Below are positions 1 to 8,239 of a stretch of 64,000 nucleotides of DNA, in pieces; the stretch's first letter is position 1; the number at the start of each line of letters is the position of its first letter. The stretch covers positions 1 through 64,000 of the forward strand of contig ONFG01000012.1 of NCBI GenBank assembly GCA_900317025.1. Reading direction: 5' to 3'. The DNA is from an uncultured Eubacteriales bacterium (GTDB lineage: Bacteria > Bacillota > Clostridia > Oscillospirales > Acutalibacteraceae). The translations under genes were made by a program, and so were the position numbers. Below the pieces are notes generated by a model. That model did not search any database. It was not told the DNA's origin and saw only the letters and a list, made by a program, of their open reading frames with translations.

Positions 1-59
1 ATTTCCGGTGAGGAGATCCCGCCGGTTATGCGACTAATAATCAGAGAGGGGGAACAGCC

Positions 60-614
60 GTGCCTTCTGCAGAGGAAGCCTTCAAGAGATTTCTTGAGGG
101 CGATAAAAACGCTTTTTCCGTTATCGTCGACGAATTCCACGACCCGCTTATTTTCTTTATAAACGGGTTCGTTAAAAACCCCGATACCGCCGAGGACATC
201 GCCGCGGACTGCTTCGCGGAGCTTGTCGCCCGGCCGAATCGCTTTGCGTTTCGATCAACGCTGAAATCCTACCTCTTTTCCATAGCGCACAACAAGGCGG
301 TGGGGCATATCAGAAAGCACGCCAGACTGACGCTGCTCGGCGATAACACCAACCTTGCCGCAGACGACGACTACGCAAGGCTTGAAGCAAAAATGATAAC
401 AGACGAGCGAGCGCGGCGTCTTCATGTGGCGCTGCCTAAGCTCAACGACAATTACCGCACGGCGCTGCACCTCGTCTATTTCGAGAAGATGTCATACGCC
501 GACGCCGCAAAAGCGATGCACAAGACCGTAAAGCAGGTCGACAACTTCGTCACGCGCGGCAAGGCGGCGCTGAAAAAAATTCTTACGGAGGAGGGATCGG
601 TCTATGAGGAATAA
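60..614 (+). CDS. ECF-type sigma-70 family RNA polymerase sigma factor
   Basis: Group 4 (ECF) sigma factor that would redirect RNA polymerase to a small regulon. The 184-residue length fits the family: region 2 lies at about residues 7-60 (AEDIAADCFAEL is the typical helix) and region 4, a helix-turn-helix, at about 120-176 (YADAAKAMHKTVKQVDN), with no region 3. It starts at GTG 60, preceded by GAGGGGGA at about 45-52. The next gene overlaps its end by 11 bp, the usual sigma/anti-sigma coupling. The regulon is unknown; a serpin gene in the same operon is the first candidate target. Family call is secure, specific role is not. Confidence 0.9.
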   Translation: MPSAEEAFKRFLEGDKNAFSVIVDEFHDPLIFFINGFVKNPDTAEDIAADCFAELVARPNRFAFRSTLKSYLFSIAHNKAVGHIRKHARLTLLGDNTNLAADDDYARLEAKMITDERARRLHVALPKLNDNYRTALHLVYFEKMSYADAAKAMHKTVKQVDNFVTRGKAALKKILTEEGSVYEE

Positions 615-1254
615 CAGAGACTTCGAGCAGCTCATCTTTGAGCGCGCCGAAAAGATCAAAGAGCACGACAAAACCATGAAGCTGATACGCATGACCGTGA
701 CCCCGATCGCGGCGGCGTTCGTCATCCTCACGGCGGTCGGTATCCACCGCTTTGCCGTCACTCCCGCGAATATGTCTGCGCAGGCAGACAACGCGCCGGC
801 TTTTGAAGCCTCAGCCGCCTATGCGCCCGAGAACAGCGAAACAAGCGAAGCCTCCACCGCCCGGCAGACGATAAAAAGCGCCGAAGCCGAAGATCAGACA
901 GATGACGCCGCATACGAAGACTACGAATACGACGGCATGGCAGCAAACGAAGCGCCCGTAAACGCCGCTCCCGGCGATGTGACCGTGACCTTCACGGCGA
1001 ACGACGCCATCACCCTCACCGGCAGCGAAGCGCTCGACGCCGCCGAAGCCCTCGCCGACGAAAGCACGCCCGTAAACAGCGAAGACAAGGGCTACCTCGG
1101 CACGGTAACGGTCAAAGCAGACGGTCAAAGCACCGATTACCGCATCTACACCGACCACGTAGGCAAGACCGAAAACGGAGAATTCAAAGGCAGCTTCACC
1201 CTCGACGACAGCACCAAGGCAGTTCTCTCAAAGTATTTCCCTGTGAAATTTTAA
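604..1254 (+). CDS. Probable membrane-anchored anti-sigma factor
   Basis: A 216-residue single-pass membrane protein. A short cytoplasmic N-terminus (residues 1-29, charged and helical) is followed by one membrane segment at about 31-48 (TPIAAAFVILTAVG), an acidic Ala/Glu/Ser-rich stretch at about 60-125, and a compact outer domain at about 125-216. The start overlaps the ECF sigma gene by 11 bp, which is the main reason for the anti-sigma call. I see no zinc anti-sigma HxxxCxxC motif, so sigma binding is inferred from position and topology. It lies 33 bp ahead of the serpin start, so all three genes are probably co-transcribed. Alternative: an unrelated regulatory membrane protein. Confidence 0.6.
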   Translation: MRNNRDFEQLIFERAEKIKEHDKTMKLIRMTVTPIAAAFVILTAVGIHRFAVTPANMSAQADNAPAFEASAAYAPENSETSEASTARQTIKSAEAEDQTDDAAYEDYEYDGMAANEAPVNAAPGDVTVTFTANDAITLTGSEALDAAEALADESTPVNSEDKGYLGTVTVKADGQSTDYRIYTDHVGKTENGEFKGSFTLDDSTKAVLSKYFPVKF

Positions 1255-1287
1255 AACAGCACTCTTATTTATAGGAAAGTGATAAAA

Positions 1288-2634
1288 ATGTTAAAAAGAA
1301 AGATATCCGCGGCTCTCGCCGCCGCTTTATGTACGGCTGCGTTCTGCTCCTGCGGGACGAGTGCGCCCGAGCCTTCGGCTCCGCTCGGGTCCGAGCCGGA
1401 GGTCACGCCCTCCTCTGCCGCCCCCAAGGGCAGCGAGGATGTACCCGCGGAAAAAAACGAAAAATCCGCCGCGATCGAAGCTTTTTCAAACGAGCTTTTC
1501 AGGCTATGCGCCGCCGAAAACACCGGTGACAACACGCTCGTGTCCCCCTACTCCGTATATATGGCGCTCGCGATGCTTCAAAACGGCGCTAAGGGGCAGA
1601 CCCAGGACGAGCTTCTCGACATTCTAAGCGGTTACATAAGGCAGAGCGGCGCCGAGGTCGATTATGCAGACCACACGCCCATAACCCCGGACGCGATAAA
1701 CGCCGAGATGAACCGCCGCCTGAAAGATATAAACGGCAGCGACGTTCTCTCTGTCGCAAACGGTATGTTCATCATGAAGCGGGAAGACCTCGTCATGCAA
1801 AAGGATTTTCAGGCCACTCTTGAAAAAATGTACTTCGCCGAAATATTTGAAGAGGTGTACAGCGACAATACGGTCGGGAATATTAATTCATGGGTCAAAA
1901 AGAACACCCACAACATGATCCCGGAGATGCTCTCGCCGGAAGCGCTCAACGTCAAGACCGTTTCCGTCCTGCTAAACGCCGCGGCGTTTGAGGGCAAGTG
2001 GGCGCAGGAGTACGAAGACGCCGACGTTTACGAGCAGGATTTTACAAACCTCGACGGCTCGAAAAGCACCGTCGAATTCCTCCACGGCACGGAAGGCGAA
2101 TACCTCGAGAGCGAGACCGCCACGGGCTTTATCAAGCAGTACAAGGAGGACAAAAACGGCAGGCACTTCGCCTTCGCCGCCCTTCTCCCGAACGAGGACA
2201 TCACGGTCGACGAGTACATAGCTGCGCTCACTCCCGGCGAGATCACCGAAATGATCGAAAACGCCGAAGGCTATGACGTTCACACCGAGATGCCGAAATT
2301 CACCTTTGACAACGAATACCACCTGCCCGACGCGATAAAACAGATGGGCGCGAAGACCGTTTTCGACAAGTACCTTTCCGACCTCACGGGCATTGCCAAG
2401 CCATGGGCGGGCGAGACGCTTTTCGTCTCCGACATCGTCCACAAAACGCATATTGAGCTTGACGAAAAAGGCACCCGTGCTGCCGCCGCAACTGCAATAA
2501 TCATTGAAAAAAACGACGAAATGGAGGTCGTAGAGTTCAGAGACGTCGTCCTCGACAGACCGTTCGTCTTCGCGATATACGATCTTGACGAGTCCACGCC
2601 GGTATTCCTCGGCGCTGTGCGCACACTTCAATGA
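1288..2634 (+). CDS. Serpin lipoprotein
   Basis: Serine protease inhibitor of the serpin fold, predicted to be lipid-anchored outside the cell. ATG 1288 is preferred over GTG 1279 because AGGAAAG at 1273-1279 sits 8 bases before it. Residues 1-22 form a lipoprotein signal ending FCSC, so Cys22 would be acylated. The serpin domain covers about 57-448 and ends with RPFVFAIYD and PVFLGAV, typical of strand s5B. The hinge EKGTRAAAATA begins near residue 393; by alpha-1-antitrypsin counting P1 would be Asn and P1' Asp. The small-residue hinge is what inhibitory serpins need for loop insertion. It follows the sigma and anti-sigma genes closely and ends at a strong terminator (2711-2748). Confidence 0.9.
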   Translation: MLKRKISAALAAALCTAAFCSCGTSAPEPSAPLGSEPEVTPSSAAPKGSEDVPAEKNEKSAAIEAFSNELFRLCAAENTGDNTLVSPYSVYMALAMLQNGAKGQTQDELLDILSGYIRQSGAEVDYADHTPITPDAINAEMNRRLKDINGSDVLSVANGMFIMKREDLVMQKDFQATLEKMYFAEIFEEVYSDNTVGNINSWVKKNTHNMIPEMLSPEALNVKTVSVLLNAAAFEGKWAQEYEDADVYEQDFTNLDGSKSTVEFLHGTEGEYLESETATGFIKQYKEDKNGRHFAFAALLPNEDITVDEYIAALTPGEITEMIENAEGYDVHTEMPKFTFDNEYHLPDAIKQMGAKTVFDKYLSDLTGIAKPWAGETLFVSDIVHKTHIELDEKGTRAAAATAIIIEKNDEMEVVEFRDVVLDRPFVFAIYDLDESTPVFLGAVRTLQ

Positions 2635-2710
2635 TACCGGTCAATACGCAGAGAACCACAAGTGTTTTTTCTGCGTGAAGAAAACGATCATACGGTCTGT
2701 ATACTGCATA

Positions 2711-2748
2711 AAGATCCGGCTTTGATATAGCGAAGCCGGATCTTTTAA
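2711..2748 (+). terminator. Rho-independent terminator after the serpin lipoprotein gene
   Basis: Perfect stem AAGATCCGGCTT / AAGCCGGATCTT with a 10-base loop, running into TTTTAAAA. It closes the sigma/anti-sigma/serpin operon and separates it from the dockerin-serpin at 2829. Confidence 0.85.
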
Positions 2749-2828
2749 AATATTTTCAAAATATGCTGAGAGTTTAAGATATCTTCGTCGTCTAACAGAT
2801 AGAAATATGTCCCGAAAGGAGAATCACT

Positions 2829-4478
2829 ATGGATATCAAAAACACAAATGCCAAGAAACTCACTGCGGCGGTGCTCTCCGCTGCAATACTCGTCTGCTCG
2901 GGCGCGGTGCCTGCAAGCGCGGATAAGCCCGTTTTCGGCGACGTAGACGGCGACGGTCACGTTACCTCCAACGACGCGCTCGCGGCGCTTCGCATCTCGC
3001 TCGGACTGAAAGCCGAGCTTGCGCCCGCCGGCGAAAAATCTCAAAGCGCGAACCTCGGCGCAGACATAGACGGCGACGGCTCGGTCACCTCGAACGATGC
3101 TCTGCTTATCCTTCGCGCAAGCATAGAACTTGACACGCTCGACCGCTTCGCTCCCGGCTACATCGACCCGGAAAGCCGCGAAACGATCGACACGCCGGAG
3201 GAGGTCTGCCGCTACCCGATCTCCGACGATCCGCCCACTCACCCGATTGCCGAGCCGGACCGCAAGCCAACCGTCGAGGAGGCTGTCTCCGGCGGAATAC
3301 AAGACTTTTCCGCGCGCTTTTTCAAAAAATACTACCGAGAGGGCATGAACACGGTTCTCTCCCCTCTCTCGATCTTTACGGCGCTTGCGATGTCCGATAA
3401 CGGCGCGGCGGGCGACACCGAAAAACAGATAACCGATATGCTCGTCCCCTCCGGCTGGGCAAGCGTCGACGACATGAACGCTTACTTCGAGCGCTACATG
3501 ACTAACATCAACTCCGGCCATATCATGAGAATGTCAAATTCCTACTTCATCATTGAAAACGACGCAGTCGACATGAACCCCGCCTTCGCCGAAACGATAC
3601 AGAAAAGCTACTTTGGCGAGGTCTTCAACGAGCCGGCAAACGACGAGACGGTCGGCAAGATAAACGGATGGGTCAAAAAGAACACTGACGGGATGATAGA
3701 CTCCATTCTTCCGGAAGGTTCTCTGACGGACGAATCGGTCGCAATTCTCCTCAACGCCATCTCGTTCAAGGGCGAATGGGTCGAGCCGTATGAGGATTGG
3801 CAGATCATGCAGGACGAATTCACAAACTACGACGGCACAAAGTCGACCGCCGATTACCTCGTGGGCTTTCAGTCGGGCTACATGGAGGACGACAAGGCGC
3901 TCGCCTTTGCAAAGCCCTATAATGTGCGCTGGGACAAAAAGCTTTACGAGGAAACGGGCGAAGGCGTCACGGAAGAATACATCTTCATGGCGATTCTCCC
4001 GAAAGATGGCGTAACGATCGACGAATACATAAATGAAATGGACAGCGTAACTCTTCAAAGGCTCCTCCATTCGATCTACCCGGCAAGCGTTACGACGGTC
4101 CTGCCGAAGTTCACGATCGACACCGACGAATCGATTCTTGATATCATTGATAAGCTCATTAGCCTCGGTATGTACGACGCCTTCAACCCGCTTACGGCAG
4201 ATTTCTCCAACCTTGCAAAAAGCAGGAACGGCAACGTATACATAAGCGACGTTCTCCACAAGGCGCACATCTCACTCGACGAAAACGGCACCGAAGCCGC
4301 CGCTGTAACGCTGATCGGCATGAAAGACGATTCGGCAATAGATACGCCCTCAGGCGATGAAATAACGATCCGCCTTGACCGCCCGTTCATCTACGCGATC
4401 TACGACACTAAGAACGACGTCCCCGTATTCCTCGGCACGGTATGCAAGCTGGACGGAGGGAACGCTTCGCTTGGGTGA
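2829..4478 (+). CDS. Secreted dockerin-serpin (first)
   Basis: A 549-residue secreted protein. Residues 1-31 are a signal peptide ending in PASA. A type I dockerin follows at about 34-104 with two calcium-loop repeats (GDVDGDGHVTSNDA and ADIDGDGSVTSNDA), then a spacer rich in Pro, Asp and Glu, then a serpin domain at about 155-549. The hinge ENGTEAAAVT starts at residue 485; canonical counting gives P1 Asp, P1' Ser. Dockerins bind cohesins on a scaffoldin, so the inhibitor could be mounted on a cellulosome-like complex; dockerin-serpins are known from cellulosome producers. RBS AAAGGAG lies 8 bases before the ATG. The gene has its own spacer and terminator. Confidence 0.92.
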   Translation: MDIKNTNAKKLTAAVLSAAILVCSGAVPASADKPVFGDVDGDGHVTSNDALAALRISLGLKAELAPAGEKSQSANLGADIDGDGSVTSNDALLILRASIELDTLDRFAPGYIDPESRETIDTPEEVCRYPISDDPPTHPIAEPDRKPTVEEAVSGGIQDFSARFFKKYYREGMNTVLSPLSIFTALAMSDNGAAGDTEKQITDMLVPSGWASVDDMNAYFERYMTNINSGHIMRMSNSYFIIENDAVDMNPAFAETIQKSYFGEVFNEPANDETVGKINGWVKKNTDGMIDSILPEGSLTDESVAILLNAISFKGEWVEPYEDWQIMQDEFTNYDGTKSTADYLVGFQSGYMEDDKALAFAKPYNVRWDKKLYEETGEGVTEEYIFMAILPKDGVTIDEYINEMDSVTLQRLLHSIYPASVTTVLPKFTIDTDESILDIIDKLISLGMYDAFNPLTADFSNLAKSRNGNVYISDVLHKAHISLDENGTEAAAVTLIGMKDDSAIDTPSGDEITIRLDRPFIYAIYDTKNDVPVFLGTVCKLDGGNASLG

Positions 4479-4505
4479 TAATTAATATGGCATAATTGCG
4501 GAAAC

Positions 4506-4543
4506 GCTGCGCACATTTTTTTGGTGTGCGCAGCAGTTTTTTT
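4506..4543 (+). terminator. Rho-independent terminator after the first dockerin-serpin
   Basis: Stem GCTGCGCACA / TGTGCGCAGC around a T-rich loop, followed by AGTTTTTTTAG. A strong hairpin with a T tract on the plus strand. Confidence 0.88.
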
Positions 4544-4625
4544 AGTTTCATTGTGAGAGATTTGCGGCGCGGCTTCGTCTAATTAGTAAAATCACACGCA
4601 AACACATAATAAAGGAGGAGTTTTT

Positions 4626-6089
4626 ATGAAGATAAACCATACAATGAAAAAGCTGGCGGCAGCTTCGCTCTGCGCAGTCCTTGCGGCATCGTGTGCCTCT
4701 GTTCCGGCGGGCGCACGCACGCTCATCTCGCCCGGCGACCTCGACAAAGACACGTTCCTTACATCTAACGACGCCCTCACGGTGCTGCGCTTATCGCTCG
4801 GTATAAGACCTCTAGACAATGTCTCGAAGCTCTACGGCGACGTTGACGGCGACGGCGTTGTAAACTCAGGCGACGCCCTGATGATCCTGCGCGAGAGCAT
4901 TGGCGTGACGGCTGTTCTCGGCGCGGCTCCCGAAGAGCCCTACACCGTAAACGACGGTGTAAACGACCTCTCGTCCGAGATCTTCAAGCGCTGCTGCAAC
5001 AGCGGCGAAAACTCGATGATCTCGCCGCTTTCAATCTACACGGCACTTTCCATGGCGGCAAACGGCGCCGGCGGCAAGACAAAGGAGGAAATGAACGCGA
5101 TCCTCGGAAATGAGTGTACGACCGAAGAGATCAACGAGTATCTGAACAACTACATAACCAACATCAACAATGGCGATATCCTGCGCACGGCGAACTCTCT
5201 CTTCGTCATGGAGGACAACGGCGTCGTGGTAGACCCCGGCTTTGTCGACTTAATCCGGAAGGACTACTTCGCCGAGGTATTCTATGAGCCTGCAAACAAC
5301 GACACAGTCGACAAGATCAACGCGTGGGTCGGCGAAAACACAAAGGGCATGATTGACAAGATACTCGAATACGACTCGCTCAATCAATACACTGCCGCCC
5401 ACCTGCTCAACGCCGTCTCGTTCGAGGCACAGTGGGAGGATCAGTACACAGAGTATGACATAAAACGCAGAACGTTCAACAATTACGGCGGCTCGACTGC
5501 TCAGGTCGACTTCCTCTGCGGCATTGAAGACCGCTACCTGAGCGACGACAAGGCGGTCGGCTTCATGAAAGACTACAGCACTCCGCGGTTATATAACGCG
5601 GAAACCGATAAATTCGATTCCCCCGAGCGCTACTGCTTCCTAGCGATCCTACCGAATGAAAACGTCGGCGTTGACGGTTACATCGAGCAGATGAACGACA
5701 CCACGATAAAGGATCTTGTAGCCTCCGCCACATACAGCCAAGTCAACACAGCTATCCCGAAGTTCAGCTTCGACTCCACCTACGCCCTCGCCGACGTGCT
5801 CAAGGATATGGGCATGAAGACGGCGTTCGATATGCACAAGGCTGATTTTTCGCACCTTGCAACACATGAAGACGGCAACATCTACATCAGCAGCGTTACC
5901 CACAAAACGCACATCGAGCTTGACGAAAACGGCACAAAGGCAGCCGCCGTCACCGACATCGGCTTTGACATTGAGAGCGAAATGCCCGCTCCGATCACCG
6001 ACATCATCCTCGACCGCCCGTTCATCTTCGTTATCTACGACAGGAACAACAATATCCCCGTGTTCATCGGCACGGTCTGCGAGCTGTAA
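4626..6089 (+). CDS. Secreted dockerin-serpin (second)
   Basis: A 487-residue paralogue of the preceding gene. Residues 1-30 are a signal peptide ending in PAGA. The dockerin lies at about 34-97; its first repeat is less regular (GDLDKDTFLTSNDA) than the second (GDVDGDGVVNSGDA). The serpin domain spans about 110-487 and ends RPFIFVIYD and PVFIGTV. The hinge ENGTKAAAVT begins at residue 434, giving P1 Glu and P1' Ser by canonical counting. Outside the reactive loop it aligns closely with the 2829-4478 protein, so tandem duplication followed by loop divergence is likely. The ribosome site AAAGGAGGAG is strong. The target protease cannot be read from the sequence. Confidence 0.92.
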   Translation: MKINHTMKKLAAASLCAVLAASCASVPAGARTLISPGDLDKDTFLTSNDALTVLRLSLGIRPLDNVSKLYGDVDGDGVVNSGDALMILRESIGVTAVLGAAPEEPYTVNDGVNDLSSEIFKRCCNSGENSMISPLSIYTALSMAANGAGGKTKEEMNAILGNECTTEEINEYLNNYITNINNGDILRTANSLFVMEDNGVVVDPGFVDLIRKDYFAEVFYEPANNDTVDKINAWVGENTKGMIDKILEYDSLNQYTAAHLLNAVSFEAQWEDQYTEYDIKRRTFNNYGGSTAQVDFLCGIEDRYLSDDKAVGFMKDYSTPRLYNAETDKFDSPERYCFLAILPNENVGVDGYIEQMNDTTIKDLVASATYSQVNTAIPKFSFDSTYALADVLKDMGMKTAFDMHKADFSHLATHEDGNIYISSVTHKTHIELDENGTKAAAVTDIGFDIESEMPAPITDIILDRPFIFVIYDRNNNIPVFIGTVCEL

Positions 6090-6130
6090 AACAGCGCCGG
6101 AAATGACGCATGAATTCAAACTCACACAAA

Positions 6131-6168
6131 CAAAAAACGGCGCAGGTCTTTCTTTGACCTGCGCCGTT
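6131..6168 (-). terminator. Terminator of the HPr gene, between convergent genes
   Basis: Perfect stem AACGGCGCAGGTC / GACCTGCGCCGTT (6136-6168), followed on the minus strand by a TTTTTTG tract. It lies between the convergent second dockerin-serpin and HPr genes. The plus-strand side has no T tract, so minus-strand termination is the clearer reading. Confidence 0.8.
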
Positions 6169-6195
6169 CACTGCACAATTATAAGCGTTAAAAGA

Positions 6196-6459
6196 TCAAG
6201 AAGCAAATCCGGACTTTACGAGCTGTACAAGGCCGTCTACTGCGTCTTCTTCATCTGCGCCGTCAGCAAGGATCTTGATGTTCGTGCCGCCAACGATGCC
6301 AAGCGAAAGCACACCGAGAAGGCTCTTAGCGTTTACGCGGCGCTCTTCCTTCTCCACCCAGATAGAAGACTTGAACTCGTTTGCCTTCTGAATGAAAAAC
6401 GTAGCGGGACGAGCGTGAAGACCTACCTGATTTTCAACTAAAACTTCCTTAACACACAT
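6196..6459 (-). CDS. ptsH: HPr phosphocarrier protein
   Basis: Phosphocarrier of the sugar phosphotransferase system; in Firmicutes it also acts as the CcpA co-regulator. The 87-residue protein has the catalytic-histidine motif GLHARPAT near residues 12-19 and the regulatory-serine motif NAKSLLGVLSLG near 43-54, the two hallmarks of HPr in low-GC Gram-positives. ATG 6459 is chosen over an upstream in-frame codon because GAGAGGG sits 9 bases before it. Because the histidine is present it is HPr rather than Crh. No enzyme I gene is nearby. It has its own promoter and terminator. Confidence 0.93.
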   Translation of the reverse strand: MCVKEVLVENQVGLHARPATFFIQKANEFKSSIWVEKEERRVNAKSLLGVLSLGIVGGTNIKILADGADEEDAVDGLVQLVKSGFAS

Positions 6460-6526
6460 TTGAATTAACCCTCTCTCCACATAAAGTATACAATGGTACG
6501 GATTACGAACTTAACTGTATATCATT

Positions 6527-6554
6527 ATTATATCACATACTTTCGCTTCGTCAA
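6527..6554 (-). promoter_or_regulatory. Sigma-A promoter of ptsH
   Basis: On the minus strand, -35 TTGACG (6549-6554), a 16-base spacer and -10 TATAAT (6527-6532), about 60 bases before the ribosome site. Confidence 0.7.
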
Positions 6555-6637
6555 CCACCTTTTTGCAAGTTTGGAGTGATGAACGATTCGAGTATTTTTT
6601 AAAGATTTTTCTTTGTGAAAGTTAGACAGAATTTTTT

Positions 6638-7381
6638 TTACGATTTGTACTCATTGGACAGTACCTCAGCGGCAAATCGGCGTTCCTCTGCGGTAAGATC
6701 TGCCTTTTCGAGCATATCCGGGCGCTTTTTTGCGGTGCGTTTTATCGCCTCAGTGCGGCGGAATTCCTCGATGTTTTTGTGGTGTCCGCTCGTCAGGACC
6801 TCGGGTACCTCCCTGCCGTGCCAACTCTGCGGACGGGTATACTGAGGGTACTCCAGAAGACCGTTGTAGTGGCTTTCAAGTTCAAAGCATTCATCGGCAG
6901 AAAGCACGCCCGGCACCATTCGCGCGAGCGCGTCGGCAAGCACCACGGCAGGCAGCTCGCCGCCCGTCAGAACGTAGTCTCCGATGGATATCTCCTCGTC
7001 GATATACTCCTCGATCAGCCGCTCGTCAACGCCCTCGTAGTGACCGCACAGCAGGCATACGCTGTCATACTGAGCAAGCTCCTTGAGCTTGTTTTGGTTA
7101 AGCACCGAGCCTTGCGGCGACATATAAATGAAATGCGGGCGCTTACCGGCTTTCTTGCAGATATCCTCGAAGCAGAGCGCGATCGGCTCCGCCATCATCA
7201 GCATACCCATGCCGCCTCCGTAGGGAGCATCGTCGACGCGCCTGTGCTTGTCGAAGGCGTAGTCGCGAAGCTGGTGGCAGTTGACCTCCAGCGCGCCGCT
7301 CTTCCTTGCCCTTCCGATTATGCTCTCCCCCATGACCGCCTCGCACATCTCGGGGAACAGAGTTATTATGTCAATCCTCAT
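6638..7381 (-). CDS. trmD: tRNA (guanine37-N1)-methyltransferase
   Basis: Methylates G37 of tRNAs with a G at position 36, preventing +1 frameshifts; an essential SPOUT enzyme that uses SAM. The 247-residue protein begins MRIDIITLFPEM, the standard family start, at ATG 7381. The SAM-binding knot is visible as LTGGELPAVV, preceded by the conserved GHYEGVDER and, earlier, PYGGGMGM. It overlaps the end of rimM by 11 bp, so it is translationally coupled to that gene. No clear hairpin terminator follows. Confidence 0.95.
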   Translation of the reverse strand: MRIDIITLFPEMCEAVMGESIIGRARKSGALEVNCHQLRDYAFDKHRRVDDAPYGGGMGMLMMAEPIALCFEDICKKAGKRPHFIYMSPQGSVLNQNKLKELAQYDSVCLLCGHYEGVDERLIEEYIDEEISIGDYVLTGGELPAVVLADALARMVPGVLSADECFELESHYNGLLEYPQYTRPQSWHGREVPEVLTSGHHKNIEEFRRTEAIKRTAKKRPDMLEKADLTAEERRFAAEVLSNEYKS

Positions 7382-7886
7382 CGTCAAAGATCCCCTTGAG
7401 CGGGCGGATAGTGATAACGCCCTCATTTATGTCGGTCGCGATCACCACGTCGTCGATTACCGGAACGAGATAGTTTTTCCCGCCCTCGTCGGTTACCTGG
7501 TAAACATCGTTTGCGCCCGTTTTGATTACATCGGTCACCTTGCCGTAAACGGTATCGCTGTCGGCGTCTCTGACCTCGCAGCCGAGGATATCCTGAATGA
7601 AGAACACGTCGTCGTCAAGCTCGACATCGTCTCTGTTGATGTAAAGCACTGTGCGGCGCATAAGGTCCGCCTGCTCGACGGAATCAACGCCCTTCAGCTT
7701 CAATACCGCTACATTTTTCTGCACTCGGGCGCGCTCGACCTCGACGGTGCTGCCGTCCTTCAGATAGAGCGTATCGAACTCGCACACAAACTCCGGGCCG
7801 TCGCACCAAGGGTCGACTCTTACGTCCCCCTTCAGCCCGTGAGTACTGACGATCTGACCGATCTCAAGAAACTGCTTTTTGCTCAT
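7371..7886 (-). CDS. rimM: 16S rRNA processing / 30S maturation factor RimM
   Basis: Assists maturation of the 30S head by binding S19. The 171-residue protein has an N-terminal RimM barrel (FLEIGQIVSTHGLKGDVRV, about 5-90) and a C-terminal PRC-barrel domain (about 95-170, with FFIQDILGCEV and YLVPVIDDVV). ATG 7886 is preceded by GGAGGGATTTT. It is first in a two-gene operon with trmD, an arrangement conserved across bacteria. Confidence 0.95.
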   Translation of the reverse strand: MSKKQFLEIGQIVSTHGLKGDVRVDPWCDGPEFVCEFDTLYLKDGSTVEVERARVQKNVAVLKLKGVDSVEQADLMRRTVLYINRDDVELDDDVFFIQDILGCEVRDADSDTVYGKVTDVIKTGANDVYQVTDEGGKNYLVPVIDDVVIATDINEGVITIRPLKGIFDDED

Positions 7887-7916
7887 AAAATCCCTCCAAG
7901 GAGTAGTTATATACTG

Positions 7917-7945
7917 ATTGTATCATAAAACCTGCGGTAAATCAA
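7917..7945 (-). promoter_or_regulatory. Sigma-A promoter of rimM-trmD
   Basis: Minus strand: -35 TTGATT (7940-7945), 17-base spacer, -10 TACAAT (7917-7922), about 30 bases ahead of the start codon. Confidence 0.65.
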
Positions 7946-7954
7946 GAAATGCCT

Positions 7955-8035
7955 TGCGGCGCGTCGCCGCAGACAGTTCCGATCTCACTTTTTTGTAAAG
8001 CTTAGCCGCTCTCCGCGTGGAGAGCGGCTAACTAA
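7955..8035 (+). repeat. Interspersed intergenic repeat, family 1, copy D
   Basis: Starts with a GCGGCG...CGCCGC arm, then the core ACAGTTCCGAT, a T-rich stretch with TTTTGTAAAGCTTAGCC, and a second arm pair CCGCTCTCC / GGAGAGCGG. The same order of blocks occurs at 11709-11775 (inverted), 41386-41435 and 54671-54831. A related tail, AAAACTATACACTTAC, lies further along at 8186-8201. Confidence 0.65.
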
Positions 8036-8040
8036 TACTA

Positions 8041-8069
8041 ATTTCAAATTAAATGCTTTAATTTGAAAT
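8041..8069. repeat. Perfect 13-bp inverted repeat
   Basis: ATTTCAAATTAAA / TTTAATTTGAAAT around a TGC loop. It is followed directly by the GC-rich near-palindrome GCGTGCTGCGCACGC. No T tract follows, so it is not a simple terminator. Confidence 0.8.
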
Positions 8070-8239
8070 GCGCGTGCTGCGCACGCTGATGCCGCGCAAA
8101 GCGCGTCATCCCGTCTCATACAAACTCATCAAACGCGCCTGCGGCGCTATAAAAAGCTTTTAAAGCTTTTTAATTGAGTTTAGTATAAAACTATACACTT
8201 ACTTGCCCGATGACTAATGAATATAGGCAATAAAAGAAC

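Noticed and set aside
1..59. The end of an upstream gene.
   Set aside because: One frame is open through these bases, but it simply runs on into the sigma gene in the wrong frame and has no recognisable protein pattern.
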